64,000 nt of DNA from an uncultured Lachnospiraceae bacterium (GTDB taxonomy: Bacteria; Bacillota; Clostridia; Lachnospirales; Lachnospiraceae), in assembly GCA_934293575.1 (NCBI GenBank), contig CAKQYU010000003.1:124001-188000 (forward strand), written 5' to 3'. Positions 15,261 to 24,859 of the stretch are shown here, piece by piece (the first letter of the stretch is position 1; the number at the start of each line of letters is the position of its first letter). A program made the position numbers and the translations under genes. Below the pieces are notes generated by a model. The model saw nothing but the letters and a program-made list of their open reading frames with translations. It ran no database searches and was not told where the DNA came from.

Positions 15261-17192
15261 TTATGCCTGTTGCTGTTCAATAAAGGCAACAAATTCATCT
15301 TTCGGGATTGGTCTTGAATAGTAATATCCCTGAATAAATTCACAGTCCAAATCGGAAAATATCTTTACCAATTCCTCATTTTCCACACCCTCTACAACTA
15401 TTTTCATATTCATTTCTTTTATCATTTTGATGGTGTTTTTTAAAACAATCAAAAGATTCGGATTCCGGTTCATTTCTGTAAAGGTCTTATCCAGCTTTAC
15501 AAGATGGAACGGCATGGTTGCTATTCTTCTCATATTGGAATAACCGGTACCAAAATCATCCAATGAAAAATGAATTCCCTCACTGCTTAAGACATCAATA
15601 TTGTCCATCATTGCATTTTGTGAATAGGATGCCGCGGTTTCCGTAATTTCCAAATTAATCTGCGATGGTTTCACCTGATATTTCTTTAAAATCTCCATAA
15701 TCCGGTATGCCAGATTATTCTGCATACATTGTGCAACCGATAAATTTACTTCTATATAATCCAGATTTAATTTATGATACTCCTCACCGGATATAAACTT
15801 ACAGACTTCTTCCAACACATAGTCACCAATCTTATGAATGGCACCGTTCCTTTCTGCAACCGGAATAAACAATTCCGGAGAAATAAATCCATACTTATCA
15901 TCCTTTAAACGCAACAACGCCTCCGCTGAATTGAATCTTTTTTCTTCAATGGAATAAATCGGCTGATAATATACCTCAAACTTATGATGAACAAATGCAT
16001 TTTCAATAATCCGGTCCATATCACGCATAATATCATAATGTTCTTTTTTGAAAATGTCCCTTGCATATAAAACTCTGCCTGTATAAAATTTAGCATCCAA
16101 ATCATTTCCAAACGCCAATAAGGAATCCACATCACAGATGTCTTCCGAAAAATGTACCACACAGACACAGCTTAGTAAGTTCATTTCCATCTGATTCATG
16201 GTAAAATCCTGCTTCATCCGTTCATTCAGCATTTCCGCAATATGCTCCGTCTGTTTAAAATGATGTTTTTCAATCACAAACCGGAACTTTCCGTCTCCCA
16301 GATAATACAGCATTGCATCCAAATGCTGTTCCTCATTTACCTGCGTCATTTTTGCGGAAACCTTTTGTAACAACTGCCACATATTATCATAAGTCAGCAT
16401 ATCATGTAAGGAAGAATAATTTGTAACATTTATCAGTATGATATCAACCGGCTTATCGCTGACTGATGCCCGGTTCAAATCATCCACATATGCCATCAGA
16501 TTATTTAATCCGGTATCTGTATCAAGGGTATCCTCCGGTCTTTGCACCATCATTGATATAAACAACAGACATAGCGCATTCGCAAACATTTCCATAACGT
16601 ATGCCGGATAATAAAACTGAATTGCCACTGCGATAATTGTTAGCGGAAATACGCTGATTAAAGAGATAAATCTTCTGGTATTAAATAATTTTTTATGTAC
16701 CACAAGATAAGTAATTCCAAATACCATATAAATCATTGCTACAATATAAAGTACAAAGAAATACGGTCCTCTGGTATATTTTCCCGTTTCGCTGATATAA
16801 AAGATAATATGATAAAACGGATTTACCACCAGCAGCAGAATAATGCAAATTAGTAACGGTGCCCATAACAGTAAAATCCGCTTTGCATTTTCCGTAAACT
16901 TATGAAAGGTGTCAGTTAACGCAAAGAAATAATAGATATATAATACCTCTGTGCAGTTATGCAAAATCAAATATGCCGTATGTATAAAATACTTCCATCC
17001 AATTGCCATTTCACAATAACGGTCAAATGAAATCGCACTGATATCGGTTAAGCAGGTAATGATACAGGTAAACGTTAAAATTAAAAACATGCGATTTACC
17101 CTGCCCTTTGTCATCTTACGAAAAACCGTAGAAAACAATAACGCACTCAATATCATAAATGCACAATAATCAAAATAAACTATCTTATCCAT
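15261..17192 (-). CDS. membrane GGDEF(degenerate)-EAL cyclic-di-GMP protein
   Basis: 643 residues. About eight membrane spans occupy residues 1-215 as a sensor-like module. A degenerate GGDEF domain follows (about 225-370; the signature is replaced by LGDGKF), so cyclase activity is unlikely. The EAL domain (about 385-640) looks intact: AEALLRL, NLEITETAAS, SLDDFGTGYSN, KLDKTF, VVEGVEN and FIQGYYYSRPI carry the expected metal and catalytic acids. It should therefore hydrolyse cyclic di-GMP to pGpG in response to a membrane signal. Last gene of an operon with a hybrid kinase (37-base gap), whose N-terminal membrane module looks similar. Confidence 0.88.
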   Translation of the reverse strand: MDKIVYFDYCAFMILSALLFSTVFRKMTKGRVNRMFLILTFTCIITCLTDISAISFDRYCEMAIGWKYFIHTAYLILHNCTEVLYIYYFFALTDTFHKFTENAKRILLLWAPLLICIILLLVVNPFYHIIFYISETGKYTRGPYFFVLYIVAMIYMVFGITYLVVHKKLFNTRRFISLISVFPLTIIAVAIQFYYPAYVMEMFANALCLLFISMMVQRPEDTLDTDTGLNNLMAYVDDLNRASVSDKPVDIILINVTNYSSLHDMLTYDNMWQLLQKVSAKMTQVNEEQHLDAMLYYLGDGKFRFVIEKHHFKQTEHIAEMLNERMKQDFTMNQMEMNLLSCVCVVHFSEDICDVDSLLAFGNDLDAKFYTGRVLYARDIFKKEHYDIMRDMDRIIENAFVHHKFEVYYQPIYSIEEKRFNSAEALLRLKDDKYGFISPELFIPVAERNGAIHKIGDYVLEEVCKFISGEEYHKLNLDYIEVNLSVAQCMQNNLAYRIMEILKKYQVKPSQINLEITETAASYSQNAMMDNIDVLSSEGIHFSLDDFGTGYSNMRRIATMPFHLVKLDKTFTEMNRNPNLLIVLKNTIKMIKEMNMKIVVEGVENEELVKIFSDLDCEFIQGYYYSRPIPKDEFVAFIEQQQA

Positions 17193-17229
17193 AGCAAGCT
17201 CCCCTCACATCACAACACTATGTTTATCA

Positions 17230-19140
17230 TTATCGTCCCTCCAATACGCAATCCGGTAAATATTTCAAAATCATATTCTTTAGTTCATTTCCCTTTACCG
17301 GTTTGCCTATATAATCCGTAAATCCCGCTGCAATATAACCGTCTCTGTCTCCGGCAAGCACATTCGCGGTAATAACAATGACCGGAACATCCTCACAAAG
17401 ATTTTCTTCCTGCATGATTTTTAGTGTTTCCATTCCATCCAATACCGGCATCAAATGATCCAATAATATCAAATGGTAAGAATTCATCCGCATATATTCC
17501 AAAGCTTCCTCACCATTTTGTGCAGTATCAATAGTCATACCATTATCCTGTAACACCTTACAGATTAAATCCAGATTCATCCGGTTATCATCAACCGCAA
17601 GAATCCTTGCCTTCGGTGCAAAAAAATCCACCTCTTCATCTGTTTTTGCCACAAGGTTAACATAATTCATCTTCTCAATCGGTCCAATACTTTCCTTTGA
17701 CCAGACTTCCTGTTCAATCTGGAACGAAATGGTCGTGCCAACGCCATACTCACTGTCAATTTCCAGCTTGCTGCCCATCATGTCCAATAATTTTGTCACA
17801 ATTACAAGCCCCAATTCTGTTTTCTCTATATTATAGATATGTCTGACATCCGACTGCTCTAAATGCTGCTGTAACCGTATGCGTTCTTCTTCCTTCATTC
17901 CGATTCCGGTATCTTTAATAACCGCCGATAAAATACCAAGATTGTCTCCTTTGGCAGTCCATGTCATATATAACTCCACACTGCCCTCCTGTGTGAATTT
18001 GACACTGTTGGAAATCAAATTATTAAAAATCTGAATCAGATGCAACATATCTCCACACAGTTGTTCCGGAATATTCTCATCTATATTGTAATGAAATTCC
18101 AAATTATTTTTTTCGGTATTAAATTGTGCATATGCAATCACATCCTGCACAAAAGATAAAACGGAATACGGTCTTTTGTCGATTTTCAGATTGCCACCAT
18201 CTATGTTGGTAAAATCCGAAATATCATTTACCAGCGAAATCAACGTTCTTCCCGCAGTCTGCACATTCATTGCATATTCCTTTACCGCCGGTTCCGTTGT
18301 CTCCTTTAAAATCAATTCATTATATCCCAGCAAAGAATTAATCGGTGTACGGATTTCATGGGAAATCTTTGCCAAGAACTGTGTTTTGTTCTGATTTGCC
18401 TTCTGGGAATTCTCACTTGACAGAAGGATATCTTCTTTTTCCGCCTTCAGTTCTTCCATCTGTAACTGTAATTTGCGGTATTGTGGCGATTCCATAAAAT
18501 ACGGCAGCATCATGATTCCAAGACTCGGTGTAAATGCCGATAATAACACACCCGGCAGGCAGAAAAACTGTAAAAGCGGGCCAAGTATGGCAACAACCGG
18601 TAATATCCAAAATGCAATGCCAAAATGTCTGTTTTTTTCTTTCCTGCATACCCATAATACCCAGCCGGAAGTCAATACATAATAAACCGGCAGAAAATAC
18701 AAGAGAAAATGCAGATTTCCGTAAATATAGCCATCCTCCAAATCAAACGAAAAACAAATACCTGTAAATAAATTGACCAATAACAATACCATAAACAAAA
18801 CCAGCATTATCCGGTTTACTCTCGTTAATTTTCGAAATACCGTTCCTCCATCCAGAGCAACAACCGCAAAATTGTACCAATAATATGCCGTTATTACCGC
18901 AAAGAAAAGATAGATTGTATTCAATATCGTATTCAATAAGGAATCAATCATCCTGTAATGCTGAATGGTAATTGCTGTTACAACATCAAAAATATTGGTC
19001 AACAGCATGAGTAAAATCAAATGGGTAAATACAATATTCAATTGTAATTTAAAATCAAAATTACTGCATACATACACCAATAACAACAATAGCATTATAA
19101 TTGCAGCAATTTCAAAACTGATATTATAACTAAACTCCAC
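17230..19140 (-). CDS. hybrid sensor histidine kinase with receiver domain
   Basis: 636 residues from a GTG with AAGGAGAAAG upstream. Seven or so membrane spans (1-215), a short coiled coil (220-250), then HisKA with FLAKISHEIRTP (phospho-accepting H261), and a HATPase domain with N box NLISNSVKF, DTGIGM and a GLVIVTKLLD helix with EYGVGTT. A receiver domain starts near 512, with AVDDN, phospho-acceptor D561 in LILLDHLMPVLDG, and the ITAN/GKP residues. No separate output regulator is adjacent. It is sandwiched between an acyl-CoA carboxyltransferase gene (18 bases upstream) and a GGDEF-EAL gene, so the phosphorelay may act on cyclic-di-GMP turnover. Confidence 0.9.
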   Translation of the reverse strand: MEFSYNISFEIAAIIMLLLLLVYVCSNFDFKLQLNIVFTHLILLMLLTNIFDVVTAITIQHYRMIDSLLNTILNTIYLFFAVITAYYWYNFAVVALDGGTVFRKLTRVNRIMLVLFMVLLLVNLFTGICFSFDLEDGYIYGNLHFLLYFLPVYYVLTSGWVLWVCRKEKNRHFGIAFWILPVVAILGPLLQFFCLPGVLLSAFTPSLGIMMLPYFMESPQYRKLQLQMEELKAEKEDILLSSENSQKANQNKTQFLAKISHEIRTPINSLLGYNELILKETTEPAVKEYAMNVQTAGRTLISLVNDISDFTNIDGGNLKIDKRPYSVLSFVQDVIAYAQFNTEKNNLEFHYNIDENIPEQLCGDMLHLIQIFNNLISNSVKFTQEGSVELYMTWTAKGDNLGILSAVIKDTGIGMKEEERIRLQQHLEQSDVRHIYNIEKTELGLVIVTKLLDMMGSKLEIDSEYGVGTTISFQIEQEVWSKESIGPIEKMNYVNLVAKTDEEVDFFAPKARILAVDDNRMNLDLICKVLQDNGMTIDTAQNGEEALEYMRMNSYHLILLDHLMPVLDGMETLKIMQEENLCEDVPVIVITANVLAGDRDGYIAAGFTDYIGKPVKGNELKNMILKYLPDCVLEGR

Positions 19141-19158
19141 AACTTTCTCCTTATTCCT

Positions 19159-20643
19159 TTAAACCGGCATATTTCCATGTTTTTTGATGATTAAATCCGG
19201 TTTTTTTGTTTCTGACAATGCAATCAAATCCTGATACAACTGCCTTCTTGTGTTAGATGGTTCTAATTTATCATCCACAAAATGTCTCTGCAGAACCATA
19301 TCACTGTTCATATATTTTTTCCGATATTCCTGTAACTGCTCTTTTAAATATTGTTCCTTTTCTTTTCCCTCTAACCGGCCCAACTGACTATGACTGATTA
19401 CCGCAACAGCACCTTCCGCTTTCATAACGGCAACCTCAGCATCCGGCCACACATAATGTCTGTCTGTTCCTAACTGCTTACATCCCATAAAAATATAAGG
19501 ACCACCATATGCTTTTCTAAGAATCACCGTCAGACGGATTGTCGTTGCCTGCGCATATGCATGTATCATTTTGGCACCATGACGAATCAGTCCCTTATAT
19601 TCCTGTTCCGCCTCCATTACAAATCCCGTTGAATCCGCAAATGTCAGTACGGGTATATTGTAACAGTCACAATACTGGACAAATCTTGCTGCTTTATCTG
19701 CACCATCCACATCAACGGAACCGTTTAAATGCAATGTCTGGTTTGCAACAACGCCAACTGTAATACCACCAAGTCTTGCCAATCCAATGACCATGTTCTT
19801 TGCAAATTCTTCCTGAATCTCAATAAAACTGTTATCATCCAATATCTCTTCTAAAATTATCCGGACATCATACGGTTCCCACGGATCCTTAGGCAACAGA
19901 CTTGAAATGTCTGTCAGATCCTTTTCATAATATCGATCTGTCCGATAAATCCTTGCATTTGCATCAAAACACGGTGGCAGCATATCAATCAGCCGTCTTA
20001 CCATTCCATAGCAGGTTCTTTCATCCTTCATCCGGAAATGTGCAACTCCACTTACCTGCGAATGAATCTTTGCACCACCCAATTCTTCAATCAGATAATC
20101 TGTCTTCTGGATTTCATTAATAACCTTTGCCCCCGTCACAAACATATTACTGATTTTATCAATCGTAAATACAAAATCCGCCAATCCCGGAGAATATACG
20201 GCACCACCCGCACAGGTTCCCGCAATAATCGCAATCTGCGGAATATACCCGGATGCAATTGTATTATAGTGAAACAATTCTCCGCAGCCGGCAACCGCGG
20301 CAGCACCTTCCTGTATTCTTGCCCCGCCTCCATCGTAAATTCCGATAATCGGTCGTTTGTTTGCAATTGCTTCCTTTATGATGGCAACAATCTGGCTGCT
20401 GTGTTGATAACCAAAGGTTCCTCCCATGCAGGTAAAATCCTGACCGAAAAAATAGACACGCTGTCCACATATATTTCCGTAACCGGTAATCACTCCGTCA
20501 TATCCCGGCATCTGATCCTGCAACGGATAAAATTCTTCAAAACTATCCTTATCAAACAAAAAACGGATTCTTTCTATAATATGTAATTTATCTCTTTTAT
20601 GTTGTTTGCTGATGCTATATGGATTGGTCTGTTCCAGATACAT
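19159..20643 (-). CDS. acyl-CoA carboxyltransferase (PccB/MmdA-type beta subunit)
   Basis: 494 residues, the fused two-crotonase-fold carboxyltransferase seen in propionyl-CoA carboxylase beta and methylmalonyl-CoA decarboxylase alpha. The first half has the acyl-CoA loop YDGGGARIQEG and the oxyanion segment GTCAGGAVYSPGLADFVF. The second half has NGSVDVDGADKAARFVQYCD followed by TGFVMEAEQEY and KAYGGPYIFMG. The protein moves a carboxyl group between carboxybiotin and an acyl-CoA. No biotin carboxylase, biotin carrier or membrane decarboxylase subunit is nearby, so partners must lie elsewhere. It heads an unusual operon with a kinase and an EAL protein. The exact acyl-CoA substrate is not assigned. 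Confidence 0.87.
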   Translation of the reverse strand: MYLEQTNPYSISKQHKRDKLHIIERIRFLFDKDSFEEFYPLQDQMPGYDGVITGYGNICGQRVYFFGQDFTCMGGTFGYQHSSQIVAIIKEAIANKRPIIGIYDGGGARIQEGAAAVAGCGELFHYNTIASGYIPQIAIIAGTCAGGAVYSPGLADFVFTIDKISNMFVTGAKVINEIQKTDYLIEELGGAKIHSQVSGVAHFRMKDERTCYGMVRRLIDMLPPCFDANARIYRTDRYYEKDLTDISSLLPKDPWEPYDVRIILEEILDDNSFIEIQEEFAKNMVIGLARLGGITVGVVANQTLHLNGSVDVDGADKAARFVQYCDCYNIPVLTFADSTGFVMEAEQEYKGLIRHGAKMIHAYAQATTIRLTVILRKAYGGPYIFMGCKQLGTDRHYVWPDAEVAVMKAEGAVAVISHSQLGRLEGKEKEQYLKEQLQEYRKKYMNSDMVLQRHFVDDKLEPSNTRRQLYQDLIALSETKKPDLIIKKHGNMPV

Positions 20644-20747
20644 TCCATACCCCCCTCTTTTTGCCTCTTATTCTCTTAATTCTACTCTATTTTTCTGTTT
20701 TTATCTACTACAATTATTTAATTATGTTCATTTTCCGTAAATTCATG

Positions 20748-20753
20748 TATAAT
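20748..20753 (+). promoter_or_regulatory. -10 box of the lytic transglycosylase gene
   Basis: Consensus TATAAT, 60 bases before the start codon. The best -35 candidate (TGTTCA at 20725-20730, 17-base spacer) is weak. Confidence 0.4.
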
Positions 20754-20813
20754 AAATGTACTTGAAACTTACAGTCACAAATCAGGTGCAAAAAGAATAC
20801 AAGGAGAACACAT

Positions 20814-21476
20814 ATGATTTATATTGATGGCGTAGGATATGTAGACGAGCGTTCCTACAATGCCTCTAAAAAATTAAATTTTTCCAATCAAAAACAATCT
20901 TTTGATTCGGTTTTGGAAAAGGAAACCATTATCTATGCAACACCGGAAACTTCTGCTTCTTTCACGGAAGCCGGTTCTTTAAAAGTGACAGCTCCATCCG
21001 AATTGGAACAGTATTTCCAAGATGCCGCAAATGCATACGGAATGGATGTGAATTTACTAAAAGCGGTTGCCAAACAGGAGTCGGATTTTAATGCAAATGC
21101 AGTATCTTCTTCCGGAGCAGTGGGTATTATGCAGTTAATGCCTCAGACGGCAGCGGACCTTGGTGTTACCAACGCTTACGATGCAAAGGAAAACATCTAC
21201 GGTGGTGCCAAATATCTTTCCAATCTGTTAAACCGCTATCATCAGGATGTCTCTCTTGCTCTGGCTGCTTATAATGCCGGTTCCGGCAATGTGGACAAAT
21301 ATAACGGAATTCCTCCGTTTACAGAAACTCAAAACTATGTCTCAAATGTTCTTGCCTATATGGGGCAGAATTTAAGCATCAGCAATACTGCCGCTACGGT
21401 CTATTCCGTTGCTTCAAAGGATATTACTTCCACTGCAAAGCAGTACACAATTTATGCACAACCGAAAACAGTTTAA
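20814..21476 (+). CDS. SLT-type lytic transglycosylase without signal peptide
   Basis: 220 residues. The SLT/LysM-type goose lysozyme fold lies at about 60-200: catalytic glutamate in AVAKQESDFN, SSGAVGIMQLMPQTA, YGGAKYLSNLLNRY and ALAAYNAGSGNVDKY. Such enzymes cleave peptidoglycan to 1,6-anhydro-muropeptides. The N-terminus (MIYIDGVGYVDERSYNASKK) has no signal peptide or membrane helix, so export must be non-classical or coupled to another system, as for transglycosylases that serve flagella or other cell-wall-spanning machines. No such machine is next to it. An ABC exporter follows 47 bases downstream on the same strand. Good AAGGAG site upstream. Confidence 0.87.
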   Translation: MIYIDGVGYVDERSYNASKKLNFSNQKQSFDSVLEKETIIYATPETSASFTEAGSLKVTAPSELEQYFQDAANAYGMDVNLLKAVAKQESDFNANAVSSSGAVGIMQLMPQTAADLGVTNAYDAKENIYGGAKYLSNLLNRYHQDVSLALAAYNAGSGNVDKYNGIPPFTETQNYVSNVLAYMGQNLSISNTAATVYSVASKDITSTAKQYTIYAQPKTV

Positions 21477-21523
21477 ATCCTTTATTACAGCAAAACAATC
21501 ATTCCATCAGAAAGGATATCAAT

Positions 21524-22252
21524 ATGATTCAAATCGAAAATGTAACTAAAACCTATAATTCCTCCACCCGTGCGGTAAATAATCTGAATCTAACGGTAAA
21601 TGACGGAGAAATTGTTGGATTTATCGGACCAAACGGAGCCGGAAAAACAACAACCTTAAAAATGATGACCGGCATATTAAAACCGGATTGCGGAACCATT
21701 TTAATCAATGGTCAAAACATGGAAACAAATCCCTTAGCCGCCAAACAGGAAATCGGTTACATTGCCGACAGTCCGGATATGTTTTTAAGGCTGAAAGGAA
21801 TTGAATTTATGAATCTGATTGCGGATATATATAAGGTCTCCCTCTCTGTCCGTAAAGAACGAATCAAAATCTTTGCAAACCGTTTTGAACTGACAGAAGT
21901 CTTAGATAAACCAATGCAGACCTATTCCCACGGCATGCGCCAGAAAATGATGGTCGCCGCTGCCCTGGTTCACGATCCGGCTGTATGGATTTTGGATGAA
22001 CCGCTGACAGGTCTTGATCCTAAGTCGGCTTATAATTTAAAAAACATGATGCGTGAGCATGCAGATGCCGGAAATTCCGTTTTATTTTCCACACATGTAT
22101 TGGAAGTTGCGGAAAAATTATGTGATAAAGTAATTATTATCAATCACGGTGAAACACTGTTTTACGGAACATTAGACGAACTTACAACCAAGTATCCGAA
22201 TATGGACCTGGAACAAATCTTTTTGGAGATGACTGCACATGAATCAATATAA
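21524..22252 (+). CDS. ABC transporter ATP-binding protein
   Basis: 242 residues. Walker A GPNGAGKTTT, Q loop around GYIADSPDMFLRL, signature YSHGMRQKM, Walker B VWILDEPLTGLD and the switch histidine in STHVLEV are all present, so the ATPase should be active. It resembles the ABC-2 exporter ATPases that pair with large membrane proteins to move lipids, peptides or antibiotics outward. The stop overlaps the permease start by 14 bases. Substrate unknown. Confidence 0.92.
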   Translation: MIQIENVTKTYNSSTRAVNNLNLTVNDGEIVGFIGPNGAGKTTTLKMMTGILKPDCGTILINGQNMETNPLAAKQEIGYIADSPDMFLRLKGIEFMNLIADIYKVSLSVRKERIKIFANRFELTEVLDKPMQTYSHGMRQKMMVAAALVHDPAVWILDEPLTGLDPKSAYNLKNMMREHADAGNSVLFSTHVLEVAEKLCDKVIIINHGETLFYGTLDELTTKYPNMDLEQIFLEMTAHESI

Positions 22253-23906
22253 AACCTTAACCAAAACATTTATTGCCGCTATCAGCATGAGTCAGGCACA
22301 GGATAAAAAAAGAAAAATCATGATTATCATTTTATCGATGTTTGCTCTGTTCGGCGTATTATTACCGGTATCCATCGGTGTTGGCTTATTAGTAAAACTG
22401 ATGACCGAAACTCTGGCACCGATTGGTTGTCAGGCGCTTGGAATCCAGTTGATGTTCCATGTTATCAGTATTTTTACCGTTATATTCGGCATCAATGTCA
22501 TTTTTAACGAATTTTTCTTTTCAAATGACATCGAATACATATTACCATGGCCATTACGTGCCTATCAGATTGTTGCATCCAAATTTACGGCTGCTTTTTA
22601 CAATGAAAATATCATGCAGTTTATTTTGGTATTATCCTGCATTATCGGCTACGGAATCGGTTCAAAAATGGGAATCTTAAATTGGATTTTATCGGTTATC
22701 GGTATCATTACTCTTCCGATTCTTCCACTTGCCTATTGCGGAATCCTCAGTCTGTTGATTATGGGCTTTACAAGAATCATCAAAAACAAAGATATTATTC
22801 AAAGAGTATCCGTGATTCTGATTTTTGTTCTGCTTCTTGCTTTAGTCGGTTCCATTGGATTTTTACAGAATATGGATATTGATACCTATGTGGAAACCTT
22901 AGCATCCGGTGATCAGACATTTTTCAATATCATGAATCATATCTTTCCAACGGTTCCTTTATTTGTACAAACCTTCAGTGAAGGAAATTTTGTGGCATTA
23001 CTGCTTTACATATTAGTAAATGCAGTCGGCGTCGGTGTATTGTTAATTCTTGCAGAATTACTTTACTTTAAAGGAGTTATCGGCTTAACTTCTTCTCCTA
23101 CCGCAAAACACAAAAAAACATTAGATGCCTTATTGGCAAAATCAAAGCAGCACAGTCCTGCCTATGCATATTTTATAAAAGAACTCAGGGTCTTATTCCG
23201 TACACCGGTATTCTTTACAAACTGTATTGCAATTAATTTTATATGGCCAATCTTTCTATATGCCATGTATAAGCTACAGAGCCGCCCAATCACATTAGAA
23301 CGTCTGCAATATCTGTATGCACATATGGATATCCGCATACAACTGTTATTCCTATTGGGAATTGTCGGTATTTCCGTTATTGTTGCAGCCTTAAACAGCC
23401 TAAGCTCGAATGCGATTTCAAGAGAAGGAAAACATTTTTCTTTCATGAAATATATTCCGGTTTCCTATGAAATACAATGGAACATAAAGGCTCTCGTCGG
23501 TATCATATTCCCTGCACTCGGTGTATTGATTTATTTTATACCGTTTTGTATTATCGTAAAGGTACCTTTGATTCATTTGATTTTATATATTATTTTATGT
23601 ATCATGTCAATTACCTTTGTTTCCTTCATGGGAATCTATATTGACTCCATTCAGCCTAAGCTTATCTGGGATGATGAACTTAGTGCTCTTCGTGAAAACT
23701 ATAATACATTTTTTTCAATGGCAATTTCCATTGCCTTTACCGTAGTTGTCTGTGTCGGAGGATTTTTCCTGTTTTGCCGGACAAAGATAGCAATTGTATC
23801 AACAGCAATGATTTTGATTATCCTGCTTGCCCTTGCAAATATTATCGTATTGGCTCTTACTTATAAGAGCAGTGTACAAAACATTCAAGAGCAGGAAGAG
23901 GCATAA
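22239..23906 (+). CDS. ABC exporter permease, large ABC-2-like membrane protein
   Basis: 555 residues with about twelve hydrophobic segments in two halves and a cytoplasmic loop near residues 285-320. It is coupled by a 14-base overlap to the ATPase gene and would form the transmembrane half of the exporter. Similar pairs (large putative permease plus one ATPase) occur widely in Clostridia and are usually annotated only as ABC-2 family proteins. No diagnostic substrate motif is seen. A bidirectional terminator follows immediately. Confidence 0.82.
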   Translation: MNQYKTLTKTFIAAISMSQAQDKKRKIMIIILSMFALFGVLLPVSIGVGLLVKLMTETLAPIGCQALGIQLMFHVISIFTVIFGINVIFNEFFFSNDIEYILPWPLRAYQIVASKFTAAFYNENIMQFILVLSCIIGYGIGSKMGILNWILSVIGIITLPILPLAYCGILSLLIMGFTRIIKNKDIIQRVSVILIFVLLLALVGSIGFLQNMDIDTYVETLASGDQTFFNIMNHIFPTVPLFVQTFSEGNFVALLLYILVNAVGVGVLLILAELLYFKGVIGLTSSPTAKHKKTLDALLAKSKQHSPAYAYFIKELRVLFRTPVFFTNCIAINFIWPIFLYAMYKLQSRPITLERLQYLYAHMDIRIQLLFLLGIVGISVIVAALNSLSSNAISREGKHFSFMKYIPVSYEIQWNIKALVGIIFPALGVLIYFIPFCIIVKVPLIHLILYIILCIMSITFVSFMGIYIDSIQPKLIWDDELSALRENYNTFFSMAISIAFTVVVCVGGFFLFCRTKIAIVSTAMILIILLALANIIVLALTYKSSVQNIQEQEEA

Positions 23907-23970
23907 AAAATCCCTTCACCGGAATTTTGGTTACATATCATGTTCCAATATCTGGTGAAGGGATTTTTAT
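23906..23970. terminator. bidirectional intrinsic terminator
   Basis: AAAATCCCTTCACC (23907-23920) pairs with GGTGAAGGGATTTT (23953-23966), with A- and T-runs on both sides and a 32-base loop. It serves the plus-strand ABC genes and the minus-strand gene ending at 23981. Confidence 0.85.
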
Positions 23971-23980
23971 TTTGATTATT

Positions 23981-24859
23981 TTAGTCCGGACTTTTTAATA
24001 ATACATCTACATCATTATAACCATATTCAACCAATGCCTTTTTTACTCTATGCTTGGTATCCTCACTGGCATTCACTTCAATCATATCATAAAGCTTTGT
24101 TACATAACCATCCCACTTCATAAATATCTGATTACGTATTGCCTGACTGGATGTACGTTCCCGATTCTTTCGTTCCTTTTCAACGGATTTTTCTTTCTTG
24201 ACAACAATTGGTTCTTGTTTCTTTTCTTCAATTTCTTTTTCCTGTTCCACTGCTGCCATAACATCAATGACACCCTTTGATAAGGTTCCATGAATATCGG
24301 TCACACCCAAATCATCCTCCGATAGTTTCTTTGCCGCATCCATAATCTGATGCTCCTGCAACTCCTCTACGGATTTCATATCATCTTCCTTATCCAAATC
24401 ATCTAAGAACGATAAGTCCACACTTTTTAAATAATCCTCGCCATATGCAATTTTTTCAAGTTCATCAATACGAACCAGACCATAGTCATATATTTCAAAT
24501 AACAGACCTTTTACACATTCATCTACCGAATCAAAATAGTGATAACACCGTTCTCTCTCCCGATCCGAATCTGCCTGTTCCAATTCCCGCCGATTCAACC
24601 AGTAATCTCTGCCATCTTCTTTGGCAATGGTTTCGGTTACGGGTTCTGTTACCTTCTGTTCCGGCTGTTTTTCTTCTTCCTGTGTTTTTTGGGATTCACG
24701 CTTATTGCGTAATTCCTGAATCCGGCTTAGTTTCTCCTGATGTTTGGTATGGGTAAACAGTTTTACCGACCATACAATCATATAAATCAAAAATAAAATT
24801 AATAACGCTATAATTAAGTACTTCATTATCTTAAATATCAATCCTTTTTTAAATTTCAA
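23981..24859 (-). CDS. membrane-anchored charged/coiled-coil protein of unknown function
   Basis: 292 residues as called from a TTG overlapping the GNAT gene by 11 bases; an ATG at 24826 is an alternative, but neither has a convincing ribosome binding site. One membrane helix (about 12-35) is followed by a highly charged region rich in E and K (40-85 and 205-235) and a moderately conserved-looking globular part around RERERCYHYFDSVDECVKGL. The C-terminus (RNQIFMKWDGYVTKLYDMIE..) is helical. I do not recognise a family. Probably co-transcribed with the GNAT gene upstream. Confidence 0.65.
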   Translation of the reverse strand: MKFKKGLIFKIMKYLIIALLILFLIYMIVWSVKLFTHTKHQEKLSRIQELRNKRESQKTQEEEKQPEQKVTEPVTETIAKEDGRDYWLNRRELEQADSDRERERCYHYFDSVDECVKGLLFEIYDYGLVRIDELEKIAYGEDYLKSVDLSFLDDLDKEDDMKSVEELQEHQIMDAAKKLSEDDLGVTDIHGTLSKGVIDVMAAVEQEKEIEEKKQEPIVVKKEKSVEKERKNRERTSSQAIRNQIFMKWDGYVTKLYDMIEVNASEDTKHRVKKALVEYGYNDVDVLLKSPD

